14,200 nt of DNA. It comes from Aquirhabdus sp. (GTDB lineage: Bacteria > Pseudomonadota > Gammaproteobacteria > Pseudomonadales > Moraxellaceae). Position numbers and translations under genes: made by a program. Shown here piece by piece: positions 1 through 6,630 of this stretch (within the stretch, counting starts at the first letter, position 1; each line of letters starts with the position of its first letter). The notes beneath the pieces are model-generated. The model searched no databases. It was not told where the DNA came from and saw nothing but the letters and a program-made list of their open reading frames with translations. The stretch is taken from NCBI GenBank assembly GCA_030150135.1, contig JASLGO010000035.1, forward strand, positions 1-14,200. The letters are read 5' to 3'.

Positions 1-2
1 CC

Positions 3-25
3 TTAATTTAGATCACCTAAATTAA
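3..25. repeat. Perfect 9-bp inverted repeat over the esterase stop codon
   Basis: TTAATTTAG (3-11) is the exact reverse complement of CTAAATTAA (17-25), with a 5-base loop. The right arm contains the esterase stop codon at 22-24. It could form an AT-rich hairpin at the 3' end of the esterase mRNA. No T-tract is visible because the window ends at base 1, so calling it a terminator would be a guess. Confidence 0.5.
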
Positions 26-921
26 GCAGCGGCTCTCACCCATTTCCCCAAATAACGAATCGACTTTCTCGACTCAGGAATAAACGGTGCAAATAATGGC
101 CATGCATGCCACAAACCATTGCCCACTTCCAGTGTCACATCTACACCCGCAGCACGCGCCTGTCTGAAAAAAATACGACTGTCATCTTCAAAGATCTCCG
201 TATTTGCGACCATCACATACGTCCGAGGCAAACCTGTTGCATCACCCAAAATCGGCGACATTAACGGATTGGTTCGAGACTCGACTCCTGCATAATGTCT
301 TGCACAACCCGCCTCAGTCGTATCGGTTCTAGCAATCACATCGCGTGAGTTATTACGCTGATAGCTACCACCCGCCATACGAATATCCAACCACGCAGAT
401 AACAAAAACAACTGATCTGGCAAACGCACTGCGCGTTCACGCAACAGATAACACAACGCCAAAGATAACCCACCGCCCGCCGACTCACCACCAAGCAAAA
501 GCGTTTTTCCTGCATGGGCTTGGATAAACTCTCCCCAAACATCAGCAGCATCATGCAACCCTGTGGGAAATGGATGCTCAGGCGCAAGCCGATAATCAGG
601 AACCCAAACTTCACAATTGAGTTCCAGTGCTAAACGTGCAGTAAAGGCACGATGAGTTTCTGGACTGCCTGCCACATATCCGCCACCATGCAGATACATG
701 AGCGCACGAGTCGAATTACCACCCGTTTTCGGGCTAATCACCTCGACAGACAAAGCACCAACTTGCTGTCTCCTCACCATTACGCCTTTTGGAACAGGCA
801 TATACCCCAAGCCTTTGGCAATTGCGCGTCTGACGGATGATGGCGTGGGCTCCCTCTTAGGCGCATTTTTGAGCTGCCTCGCCATGACATAACGCGCAAT
901 TCTTGCTTGAATACTGAGCAT
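22..921 (-). CDS. Alpha/beta hydrolase (HSL-type esterase/lipase)
   Basis: A 299-residue carboxylic ester hydrolase of the alpha/beta-hydrolase fold, hormone-sensitive-lipase group, which hydrolyses acyl esters. The oxyanion-hole motif HGGGY is at residues 78-82. The nucleophile elbow GESAG at 145-149 has catalytic Ser147. An acidic cluster at 242-247 (E..EDD) supplies the acid, and His272 (in GLWHAW) completes the triad. The length is normal for the family. No signal peptide is evident, so it is probably cytoplasmic. The ATG is preceded by AAGGA with a 6-base gap, which supports this start. It stands alone on the minus strand, divergent from yajC across 570 bases. A 14-bp palindrome at 1017-1030 lies upstream and could be an operator. 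The substrate cannot be told from sequence. Confidence 0.93.
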   Translation of the reverse strand: MLSIQARIARYVMARQLKNAPKREPTPSSVRRAIAKGLGYMPVPKGVMVRRQQVGALSVEVISPKTGGNSTRALMYLHGGGYVAGSPETHRAFTARLALELNCEVWVPDYRLAPEHPFPTGLHDAADVWGEFIQAHAGKTLLLGGESAGGGLSLALCYLLRERAVRLPDQLFLLSAWLDIRMAGGSYQRNNSRDVIARTDTTEAGCARHYAGVESRTNPLMSPILGDATGLPRTYVMVANTEIFEDDSRIFFRQARAAGVDVTLEVGNGLWHAWPLFAPFIPESRKSIRYLGKWVRAAA

Positions 922-1016
922 AAATATTCCTTAAACGATTCAAAACGTTTGTAAATGTGCCGCAATTTGTAGATAAACTTCGAGAGGGATTTTGGGAGAT
1001 AACTTGTACAGTATCC

Positions 1017-1030
1017 GTTTTGATCAAAAC
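1017..1030. promoter_or_regulatory. 14-bp perfect palindrome, possible operator upstream of the esterase
   Basis: GTTTTGATCAAAAC reads the same on both strands. It sits about 96 bases upstream of the esterase ATG. On the minus strand it overlaps a weak -35-like TTGATC. Its core TTTGATCAAA recurs at 1853-1862 and 9144-9153. Binding by a regulator is inferred only from the symmetry and position. Confidence 0.4.
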
Positions 1031-1072
1031 CTGAACCAACGAAATTAGCGTTACTCAACATACTACACAAAC

Positions 1073-1099
1073 TTGACAATACACAATGTCAATTATAAT
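1073..1099 (+). promoter_or_regulatory. Sigma70-type promoter with overlapping inverted repeat
   Basis: A consensus -35 TTGACA (1073-1078) and a consensus -10 TATAAT (1094-1099) are separated by 15 bases, which is shorter than the usual 17. The -35 is also the left arm of an inverted repeat TTGACA-N8-TGTCAA (1073-1092), an arrangement typical of a repressor operator. It faces the terminator at 1192-1231 and would start RNA near 1106. Confidence 0.5.
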
Positions 1100-1106
1100 T
1101 ATTTTT

Positions 1107-1231
1107 GATGCGAACCATAAAATCAATCGGCCGTGCAATATAAATAAAGCCAAAAAATGGATTGAAACTGCCAAAATTATCCTCATAAATGAAACATCTC
1201 GGTGGGAGAATGACCTATCGGGATGTTTTTT
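1107..1231 (+). ncRNA. Candidate small RNA of about 125 nt
   Basis: The interval starts just after the promoter at 1073-1099 and ends at a strong plus-strand terminator (1192-1231). A 5' hairpin is possible: TCAATCGGC (1123-1131) pairs with GCC (1149-1151) and GATTGA (1160-1165). An 11-codon frame begins at 1108, nearly at the predicted RNA 5' end, so a tiny leaderless peptide cannot be excluded. I recognise no known RNA family. It could alternatively be the leader of a lost gene or an early-terminated transcript. Confidence 0.4.
1192..1231 (+). terminator. Strong intrinsic terminator, plus strand
   Basis: Arms 1192-1206 and 1214-1228 form a 15-bp stem around a 7-base loop, followed by a T run that reaches 1231. 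Three of the pairs are G-U wobbles that work only in plus-strand RNA. On the other strand they become A-C mismatches. This marks the plus strand as the transcribed one. Confidence 0.75.
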
Positions 1232-1424
1232 ATGTGCATTAGATTTTCTTAAGCATGCAAAATAGACCGCTTGAGTTATCACAATTGTTTCTTTTTTACT
1301 AAATGATACATCGCAAGTACTGCGTTGTTTGATTCGTCACGCATAAAAAGGTACATTGCAACCTTTGTTTTTTATGAAAATCAGCCTTCGCCCAGCACTA
1401 AAAGCTGCTTGCGACACAACTGGT

Positions 1425-1454
1425 TTGATTCAACTCACACTGAACACCGAATAT
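1425..1454 (+). promoter_or_regulatory. Possible yajC promoter
   Basis: TTGATT (1425-1430), an 18-base spacer and GAATAT (1449-1454) lie about 40 bases before the yajC start. The match to consensus is modest. It is proposed because no other gene precedes yajC on this strand and the terminator at 1192-1231 blocks read-through. Confidence 0.3.
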
Positions 1455-1491
1455 TGTTGATATTTATCTTGTCTTATTAGGAACTTGTACC

Positions 1492-1821
1492 ATGAGTTTG
1501 TTTATTCAATCTGCTTACGCTGCAGATGCCGCCGCAGGAAACCCATCCCCAATCCCGTCAATCATTATGATGGTTGGTTTTGTTGCTGTATTTTATTTCC
1601 TGATTTGGCGTCCACAATCTAAACGGACTAAAGAACATCGCAATATGATCGACAGTGTGACTGTAGGCAGCGAAGTTGTTTTTGCTGGTGGACTCATGGG
1701 CCGTATCAAGAAGATTGAAGGTGAATACGCTGTCATTACCATCGGTACTGGTGTCGATGTCAAAGTTCAAAAATCTTCAATCGTCGCTGTACTTCCAGAA
1801 GGCACTTTAGCCAGTTTATAA
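1492..1821 (+). CDS. yajC: Sec translocon accessory protein YajC
   Basis: A 109-residue inner-membrane protein that associates with SecD and SecF in the holotranslocon, helping protein export through SecYEG. It has a short N-terminus, one hydrophobic membrane segment at about residues 22-41, and the diagnostic FLIWRPQSKRTKEH stretch just after it. A small soluble domain follows, with the family's VVFAGGLMGRI and IKVQ-like beta segments. The length is usual for YajC. AGGA at 1479-1482, nine bases before the ATG, fixes the start. It precedes secD as in most gammaproteobacteria, but with a 194-base gap that contains an intrinsic terminator, so it is probably at least partly uncoupled from secDF. 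The tgt gene that commonly precedes yajC is not present in the window. Confidence 0.96.
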   Translation: MSLFIQSAYAADAAAGNPSPIPSIIMMVGFVAVFYFLIWRPQSKRTKEHRNMIDSVTVGSEVVFAGGLMGRIKKIEGEYAVITIGTGVDVKVQKSSIVAVLPEGTLASL

Positions 1822-1840
1822 GTCCAGTTCATTGATGTTA

Positions 1841-1873
1841 AACCTAGTGTTTTTTGATCAAACACAGGTTTTA
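1841..1873 (+). terminator. Weak hairpin after yajC
   Basis: AACCT and GTGTTT (1841-1845, 1847-1852) pair with AAACAC and AGGTT (1860-1865, 1866-1870), leaving one bulged A. Only a short T run follows. The loop carries the palindrome TTTGATCAAA (1853-1862). It may be a weak terminator or mRNA 3' structure upstream of the better one at 1893-1924. Confidence 0.4.
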
Positions 1874-1892
1874 TCATTAAATTTGCACCATT

Positions 1893-1924
1893 AAAAACAA
1901 GCCACTGGATCGTTGCTTGTTTTT
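1893..1924 (+). terminator. Intrinsic terminator between yajC and secD
   Basis: AAAAACAAGC (1893-1902) pairs perfectly with GCTTGTTTTT (1915-1924) around a 12-base loop, with the T run inside the right arm. The A-rich left arm makes it potentially bidirectional. It lies inside what is usually a continuous yajC-secD-secF operon, so it may limit secDF read-through. Confidence 0.75.
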
Positions 1925-1948
1925 AAGGGTTGATATGAGTGATTAAAA

Positions 1949-1989
1949 GAATGATTTTCATAGAATCATTCAAAATCGAATCAATTTAG
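1949..1989 (+). promoter_or_regulatory. Hairpin and 12-codon leader frame before secD
   Basis: GAATGATT (1949-1956) pairs exactly with AATCATTC (1964-1971). A 12-codon frame starts inside the left arm at ATG 1951 and ends with TAG at 1987-1989, 26 bases before secD. An A-rich AAAAGA precedes it. A leader peptide or translational control of secDF is possible but may be chance. Confidence 0.25.
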
Positions 1990-2015
1990 TAGCTAATTTT
2001 AAAAGAAGAGCACAG

Positions 2016-3887
2016 ATGCGTTATCCAGCATGGAAATATGTGGTAATTCTACTGGTTTTGGTGATTAGCACCCTGTATGCACTACCAAACCTCTACCCCG
2101 ATGAACCCGCAATTCAGATTACAGGCGCGAAAGCTGGTTCACAAATTGACGCCAGCGTTCTGAGCCAAGCAGAAGCCGCACTCAAAGCAGCAAATATCAC
2201 ATCGCATGGCGATAGTTTTGATGGTAAAACTGCACTTGTTCGTGTCCGCACCAGTGATGAACAGCTTAAAGCACAAGACATCGTACGCCGCGCCTTAGGT
2301 GACAACTTCGTTGTTGCGCTCAATTTGGCTCAAACCACACCAAGCTGGTTAAAAGCAATCGGCGCAGCACCAATGAAATTGGGTCTAGACTTACGTGGCG
2401 GTGTCCACTTCTTACTTGAAGTCGATATGTCTAAGGCCATTGAGCAACGTTTAGATACGTCGGTGACTGATATTCGTCGTGAATTACGCACAAACAACCT
2501 GACTTTCCGCACTGTGCAGCAAACACCAACAGGCATTAATGTTGTTTTTGATACAACCGCAGACCGTGATTTGGCAACCCCGACGCTACGTCGTAAGTTC
2601 CCAGATTTTGCACTTCAGCAACTGGCAGTTGGTGATGGCTTTGTCGATGCACTGACCTATACCGAAGCAAAGCTGCAAGAAATCAATCAATACGCAGTCG
2701 GTCAAAACTTAACAACACTGCGTAATCGTATTAACGAACTCGGAGTTGCAGAAGCTTTGGTACAAACCCAAGGTAGCAATCGCATCGTGGTTGACTTACC
2801 GGGCGTACAAGATACTGCTGAAGCAAAACGTGTTTTGGGTCGTACAGCAAATCTAGAATTCCGTATGGTTGCTGATGAAGCGGCATCTTATACAGGTGGC
2901 CCAGTACCTGCTGGTGCAGAAAGCTTTCCTTTCGAAAAACTGGATGGCCCTTCAATCTTGTTGAAACGCCAACGCATCCTAACTGGTGAACGCGTCCAAA
3001 ACGCACAACTCGGTTATGACCAAAACGGCCAAGCCTCGGTTAACATTACCTTGGACACAGCTGGCGGCAAGCTGATGAGCGATGCTACGCGTAGCGCTGT
3101 GGGTAAGCAAATGGCGGTCTTGTTTATTGAAAATAAACAAAAGATTACCTACGCCACCGACCCAGTCACCAAGAAAACTATAGAAACACGTACACCATAT
3201 ACTGAAAGAGTCGTCATTAACCGTGCGACCGTACAGTCCGTACTCGGTTCAAACTTCCAGATCACGGGTATCGGTAGTCCACAAGAAGCCGCAGAACTTG
3301 CACTCTTGCTGCGTTCTGGTGCGCTTGCTGCGCCGATGTACTTTGTTGAGGAACGGACTGTTGGCCCATCACTCGGTCAAGAAAACATTGACAAAGGGAT
3401 TCTATCTACACAAGTCGGTTTCGCACTCGTTGCCGTCTTCATGCTGGTGTTCTATCGCCTCTTTGGTCTGATTGCAAACTTTGCACTCTTCATGAACTTA
3501 GCATTAATTCTTGCCATCATGTCAGCAATCGGCGCGGCGCTCAGCCTCCCAGGTATTGCAGGTATTGTATTGACCATTGGTATTGCTGTTGACGCTAACG
3601 TCTTGATTTGTGAGCGTATCCGCGAAGAAATCAGGCATGGCGCCAAACCTATTTCTGCGATTGTCATGGGCTATGACCGTGCATTTGGAACCATTATTGA
3701 TGCGCATGTCACGACCTTGATCGTTGCGTTCATTCTGTTTGCAGTGGGTACTGGTCCAATCAAAGGCTTCGCGGTCACGTTATCCATCGGGATTATCTGT
3801 TCGCTATTTACTGCCATCACGGTCACCCGTGGCTTGGTTCAATTGATCTATGGCAATCGTGGCCATGTTGAAAAACTAAGTATTTAA
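2016..3887 (+). CDS. secD: Protein translocase subunit SecD
   Basis: A 623-residue inner-membrane subunit of the SecDF complex. It uses the proton gradient to pull exported proteins out of the SecYEG channel on the periplasmic side. Transmembrane helix 1 is at about 7-27. The conserved KLGLDLRGGVHFLLEVD stretch is at 121-137, in front of the large periplasmic P1 region. Five C-terminal membrane helices occupy roughly 455-610. The RND-type motif IAVDANVLICERIREE falls around 523-538, with Asp526 the conserved membrane acidic residue. Length matches gammaproteobacterial SecD. AGAAGAG at 2004-2010 is the ribosome-binding site. secF follows 12 bases after the stop, so the two are surely co-transcribed. 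Own control from the yajC-secD gap is likely, given the terminator there. Confidence 0.98.
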   Translation: MRYPAWKYVVILLVLVISTLYALPNLYPDEPAIQITGAKAGSQIDASVLSQAEAALKAANITSHGDSFDGKTALVRVRTSDEQLKAQDIVRRALGDNFVVALNLAQTTPSWLKAIGAAPMKLGLDLRGGVHFLLEVDMSKAIEQRLDTSVTDIRRELRTNNLTFRTVQQTPTGINVVFDTTADRDLATPTLRRKFPDFALQQLAVGDGFVDALTYTEAKLQEINQYAVGQNLTTLRNRINELGVAEALVQTQGSNRIVVDLPGVQDTAEAKRVLGRTANLEFRMVADEAASYTGGPVPAGAESFPFEKLDGPSILLKRQRILTGERVQNAQLGYDQNGQASVNITLDTAGGKLMSDATRSAVGKQMAVLFIENKQKITYATDPVTKKTIETRTPYTERVVINRATVQSVLGSNFQITGIGSPQEAAELALLLRSGALAAPMYFVEERTVGPSLGQENIDKGILSTQVGFALVAVFMLVFYRLFGLIANFALFMNLALILAIMSAIGAALSLPGIAGIVLTIGIAVDANVLICERIREEIRHGAKPISAIVMGYDRAFGTIIDAHVTTLIVAFILFAVGTGPIKGFAVTLSIGIICSLFTAITVTRGLVQLIYGNRGHVEKLSI

Positions 3888-3899
3888 AAGGAATTAATC

Positions 3900-4907
3900 A
3901 TGGCTAACAATACGATAGACAATGTCCAAGGCGATGTAAGTGCAGAACAGCCTTATCAGCACGATGAGTTTGTGATTCGCTTCATGCGATTTCGCAAACC
4001 TTTGGCAATTTTTTCGATCCTTTTAATTGTGATCAGTATCGGTTCGATTTTCTATAAAGGACTGAATCTTGGACTCGACTTTACGGGTGGTATCTCTGCT
4101 GAAGTCAACTACACACACGCTGTTAAACAAGACGATGTGCAAACTGCACTGACTAAAGCTGGATTTCATGACCCTGTCGTGCAGTATTTAGGAACGCAAC
4201 GTGATTTGCTCATACGGATGCCTGCACAAACCAAGTCAACCGATGCAGCAACCTATATTCTCAAAGCAGTACAACTGCCAGAAAATAAAGCAACTGTTCA
4301 GAAAGTAGATATCGTCGGCTCACAAGTGGGGAATGATCTTTATCTACGTTCTCTCGGGGCGATTGGTCTTGCACTCGCTTTGATGATGATCTACGTCGCA
4401 ATTCGCTTCCAGTTTAAATTTGCGGTCGGTGCAGTGATTTCATTGCTCCATGTGACCATCATTACTGTTGGTGTATTCTCAGTATTTAACTGGCCATTTG
4501 ACTTGACTGTACTTGCTGCAGTCTTGGCATTAATCGGTTACTCATTGAACGACACGATTGTGGTATTTGACCGTATCCGTGAGAACTTTCGTAAGATTCG
4601 TGGTGCATCAGCGATTGAGATTATCGATATTTCTCTCACAGAAACCTTCCGTCGTACAGTGATGACTGTCGCAACCGTTGCACTGGTTGCTTTTGCGATG
4701 CTGTTCCTAGGTGGTGATGGATTGTTCTGGTTCTCAGCAGCGTTGCTGATCGGTTTGTTTGTCGGTACATATTCATCGATTTACATCGCAACAGGTTACG
4801 CAATCTTCATGAATCTTTCTCGCCAAGACTTTATCGTGGCGGTCAAACCTGAGTTTGAAGAAGAAAGCGTTGTATTTCATGATCCCAAAGCACCGAAAAG
4901 ACGCTAA
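3900..4907 (+). CDS. secF: Protein translocase subunit SecF
   Basis: A 335-residue inner-membrane partner of SecD in the proton-driven SecDF complex. A hydrophilic N-terminus of about 35 residues precedes helix 1 (about 36-52). The family signature LGLDFTGG is at 57-64. A small periplasmic P4 domain follows, then five helices between about 150 and 312. The motif SLNDTIVVFDRIREN surrounds Asp218 and is the counterpart of VDAN in SecD. The C-terminal tail is charged and ends in KRR. AAGGA at 3888-3892, seven bases before the ATG, overlaps the end of secD and supports translation coupled to it. A strong terminator follows at 4936-4967. Confidence 0.98.
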   Translation: MANNTIDNVQGDVSAEQPYQHDEFVIRFMRFRKPLAIFSILLIVISIGSIFYKGLNLGLDFTGGISAEVNYTHAVKQDDVQTALTKAGFHDPVVQYLGTQRDLLIRMPAQTKSTDAATYILKAVQLPENKATVQKVDIVGSQVGNDLYLRSLGAIGLALALMMIYVAIRFQFKFAVGAVISLLHVTIITVGVFSVFNWPFDLTVLAAVLALIGYSLNDTIVVFDRIRENFRKIRGASAIEIIDISLTETFRRTVMTVATVALVAFAMLFLGGDGLFWFSAALLIGLFVGTYSSIYIATGYAIFMNLSRQDFIVAVKPEFEEESVVFHDPKAPKRR

Positions 4908-4935
4908 CCCCCACAAGTTAATTCACATGTAAAAC

Positions 4936-4967
4936 AAAAATGCCTGTCGAGATGACAGGCATTTTTT
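4936..4967. terminator. Bidirectional intrinsic terminator between secF and the DUF2789 gene
   Basis: AAAAATGCCTGTC (4936-4948) pairs perfectly with GACAGGCATTTTT (4954-4966) around a GAGAT loop. The A-tract and T-tract flank the stem symmetrically, so it can stop transcription from secF on the plus strand and from the convergent gene on the minus strand. Confidence 0.9.
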
Positions 4968-4993
4968 ATTCTATAACTGGTTAATATTGAAGA

Positions 4994-5221
4994 CTAATGC
5001 AGCAATATGTTGAGCTGATCAACTGCTTCCGACCATTCAGAATCTTGTCGCAATGCATCTTGCAAAAAATGTCGCTGACCGTCGTTCCAATATGGCGCAT
5101 TATTGACATAAACATCTTTGGGTAACATATGGCTTGCTGCAAACCGCGTCATCGCTTCTTGGCTATTGTTAAGACCAAGCTGGGCAAATAGTGTTTCAAG
5201 ATTGTTGGCTGACATATCCAT
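4994..5221 (-). CDS. DUF2789 family small protein
   Basis: A 75-residue protein of unknown function matching my memory of the DUF2789 family, known from Acinetobacter and Pseudomonas. Family features are an N-terminal LETLFAQLGL helix, a central LPKDVYVNNAPYWNDGQRHFLQDAL segment with conserved P-W, and a C-terminal WSEAVDQLN helix. No membrane segment or signal peptide is seen, so it is likely cytoplasmic and all-helical. The frame opens at an ATG at 5228-5230, but the AGAAGG ribosome-binding site directly abuts that codon. It is 9 bases from the ATG at 5219-5221, which I chose. It stands alone, convergent with secF. Its role is not known. Confidence 0.85.
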   Translation of the reverse strand: MDMSANNLETLFAQLGLNNSQEAMTRFAASHMLPKDVYVNNAPYWNDGQRHFLQDALRQDSEWSEAVDQLNILLH

Positions 5222-5534
5222 AAGAATCATCCTTCTGCTGATTACTGACTCAATAAATCAAGCAAACTTCGGTGCCAAAGCATCATACGCTCATGTTGAT
5301 TGTAATCCTTTCATATCCACCCGCAAGTGGATTTATTGCTATTTTAATGTCCGCTTAACAACCACTTGAATCAACTCAATATTGAAAATATTAGACTGCA
5401 TAATCCGATTTACTATTGATGTTTGATCATGGTTTTGCGATTCTTTTGCACATTACTGTGCATGAATCCCATTATGCTGGTTTTACATATTTGATAAAAC
5501 GCCACTTTAGACAACAAACTTAAGAGTATTCAAC
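5222..5534. other. Divergent intergenic region (DUF2789 / M24 peptidase)
   Basis: About 313 bases without a gene. A small perfect hairpin ATCCAC-CCGCAA-GTGGAT is at 5315-5332. A candidate plus-strand promoter lies at 5446-5475. I see no RNA gene or repeat family here. Confidence 0.6.
5446..5475 (+). promoter_or_regulatory. Possible promoter of the M24 peptidase gene
   Basis: TTGCAC (5446-5451), an 18-base spacer and CATTAT (5470-5475) would give a leader of about 53 bases. A short inverted repeat TGCAC-N6-GTGCA overlaps the -35. This is a moderate consensus match only. Confidence 0.35.
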
Positions 5535-6425
5535 ATGTTCAGAAAACGTCTGACTCTCCAAGAGTCTACTAAAGCAGGCTATATTCCCTCTGCTGAGGAT
5601 CTCGAACAATTCCGTAAAGTCCAGCGTCTAGCCTATGCCGCAGCAGAAGCTGTTGCGAAAGAACTCAAACCGGGAATCACCGAAAAAGAAGCCGCTCGCA
5701 TGCAGGAAGTATGGCTGTTAGATCATGGTGTGACAGACTGGTTTCACTCTCCATTTGCATGGTTTGGCGATCGTACAGCATTCTACGGTTTTAAAGTCGC
5801 ATTACAGTTCTTGCCGACCAATCGTCGCCTCGAAGAAAACATGCCCTTCATCCTCGACAATGCACCCGTGATCAATGGCTATGTTGCCGATATTGGTTAC
5901 ACCAGCGTTCTCGGAGAAAATAAAGTTCTGGATCGCGTAATTGATGATTTGGCTGAACATCGTGCCATGATTCTGGATCTGATCAAACAACGTCGCCCAA
6001 TGCGAGAGGTTTCTCAAGCTGTTGATCTGCTTATCGCAAAACAAGGCTATGAACCGCGTCACAAGGCTTATCCATTCGAAACATTGGCACACACGGTCGA
6101 ACCAATGCCAGAGCGCAAAAATCAAAAGCCAAATACTGTTTTCAAATTCGGACTACAAGCCGTCGAATCTCTAGGAAAAATGGCTGCCCTTGGATTCAAA
6201 CAAGGCTGGTCACCGATCTGGTCATCCAATGCAAGCTCTGACCATCCGCCAATTCCAGGACTCTGGGCAGTCGAACCTCATTTAGGTTTTCAGGGTGTTG
6301 GTGCCAAGTTTGAGGAACTACTTGTCATCACTGAAGATGATGCCTACTGGCTCGATGATGAATCGCCACATATGCGTCGCTGGAAAGAACGTGGGCTCTG
6401 GCCCGTCAAACAACGAACCATATAG
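5535..6425 (+). CDS. M24 family metallopeptidase (aminopeptidase P / MetAP-like fold)
   Basis: A 296-residue protein with the pita-bread fold of M24 peptidases, which normally bind two metal ions and cleave N-terminal or X-Pro bonds. Candidate metal ligands follow the family pattern. Asp108 and Asp119 are exactly 11 apart (ILDN...VADIGYT). A histidine, probably His186, lies in LAHTVEP. Glu247 is in WAVEPHLG, and Glu260 or Glu261 is in AKFEELLVIT. The N-terminal helix LEQFRKVQRLAYAAAEAV and KPGITEKE are also typical. The usual second histidine motif is not clear and an unusual insert occupies about 188-235, so the substrate may differ from classic aminopeptidases. No signal peptide is seen. 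TAAGAG at 5521-5526 precedes the ATG by 8 bases. It stands alone between DUF2789 and htpX. Confidence 0.85.
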   Translation: MFRKRLTLQESTKAGYIPSAEDLEQFRKVQRLAYAAAEAVAKELKPGITEKEAARMQEVWLLDHGVTDWFHSPFAWFGDRTAFYGFKVALQFLPTNRRLEENMPFILDNAPVINGYVADIGYTSVLGENKVLDRVIDDLAEHRAMILDLIKQRRPMREVSQAVDLLIAKQGYEPRHKAYPFETLAHTVEPMPERKNQKPNTVFKFGLQAVESLGKMAALGFKQGWSPIWSSNASSDHPPIPGLWAVEPHLGFQGVGAKFEELLVITEDDAYWLDDESPHMRRWKERGLWPVKQRTI

Positions 6426-6446
6426 GTTTAACAATTTTTGATACAA

Positions 6447-6493
6447 GACTCTGGTCGAAAGAAAAAAGTCACACGACTTCATCTACCAGAGTC
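6447..6493. repeat. Nested hairpin downstream of the M24 peptidase gene
   Basis: GACTCTGGT (6447-6455) pairs perfectly with ACCAGAGTC (6485-6493). Inside it, AAGTC (6466-6470) pairs with GACTT (6475-6479). No T-run follows on the plus strand. On the minus strand the inner hairpin is followed by a T-run. It may protect or end the peptidase mRNA, starting 21 bases after its stop codon. Confidence 0.5.
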
Positions 6494-6554
6494 ACTCGCG
6501 ACAATTTGTAAAAAACAATTTACCCCCGCCTCTCTCGCATTTACCTGAATACAA

Positions 6555-6582
6555 TTGAAAACGGCACCGATGCCATTATTAT
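6555..6582 (+). promoter_or_regulatory. Likely htpX promoter
   Basis: TTGAAA (6555-6560), a 16-base spacer and TATTAT (6577-6582) lie about 48 bases before the htpX start. The spacer contains a small inverted repeat GGCA-CCGA-TGCC (6563-6574). The elements look like sigma70. I see no clear heat-shock sigma factor pattern. Confidence 0.5.
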
Positions 6583-6630
6583 GATCTTACTGATTCAATT
6601 CTGACTCAGCTTATTTAAGAGGAATTTTCC

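Larger units (their letters stand above)
922..1491. other. 570-base divergent intergenic region (esterase / yajC)
   Basis: No convincing protein gene was found here. It holds a 14-bp palindrome (1017-1030), an inverted repeat overlapping a promoter (1073-1099), a small-RNA-like segment ending in a strong terminator (1107-1231), and the yajC leader. Open frames in it (for example one of 28 codons at 1374-1460) lack ribosome-binding sites and resemble nothing I know. Confidence 0.7.

Noticed and set aside
1055..1282. 75-codon minus-strand open frame between the esterase and yajC
   Set aside because: It runs opposite to a well-supported plus-strand terminator and promoter, has a low-complexity hydrophobic composition and matches nothing I recognise.
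1374..1460. 28-codon plus-strand frame in the yajC leader
   Set aside because: It lacks a ribosome-binding site and overlaps the likely yajC promoter.
5256..5277. Sigma54-like sequence TGGCAC ... TTTGC on the minus strand upstream of the DUF2789 gene
   Set aside because: The GG and GC elements are one base too far apart for the strict -24/-12 spacing, and no enhancer-binding activator gene is nearby.
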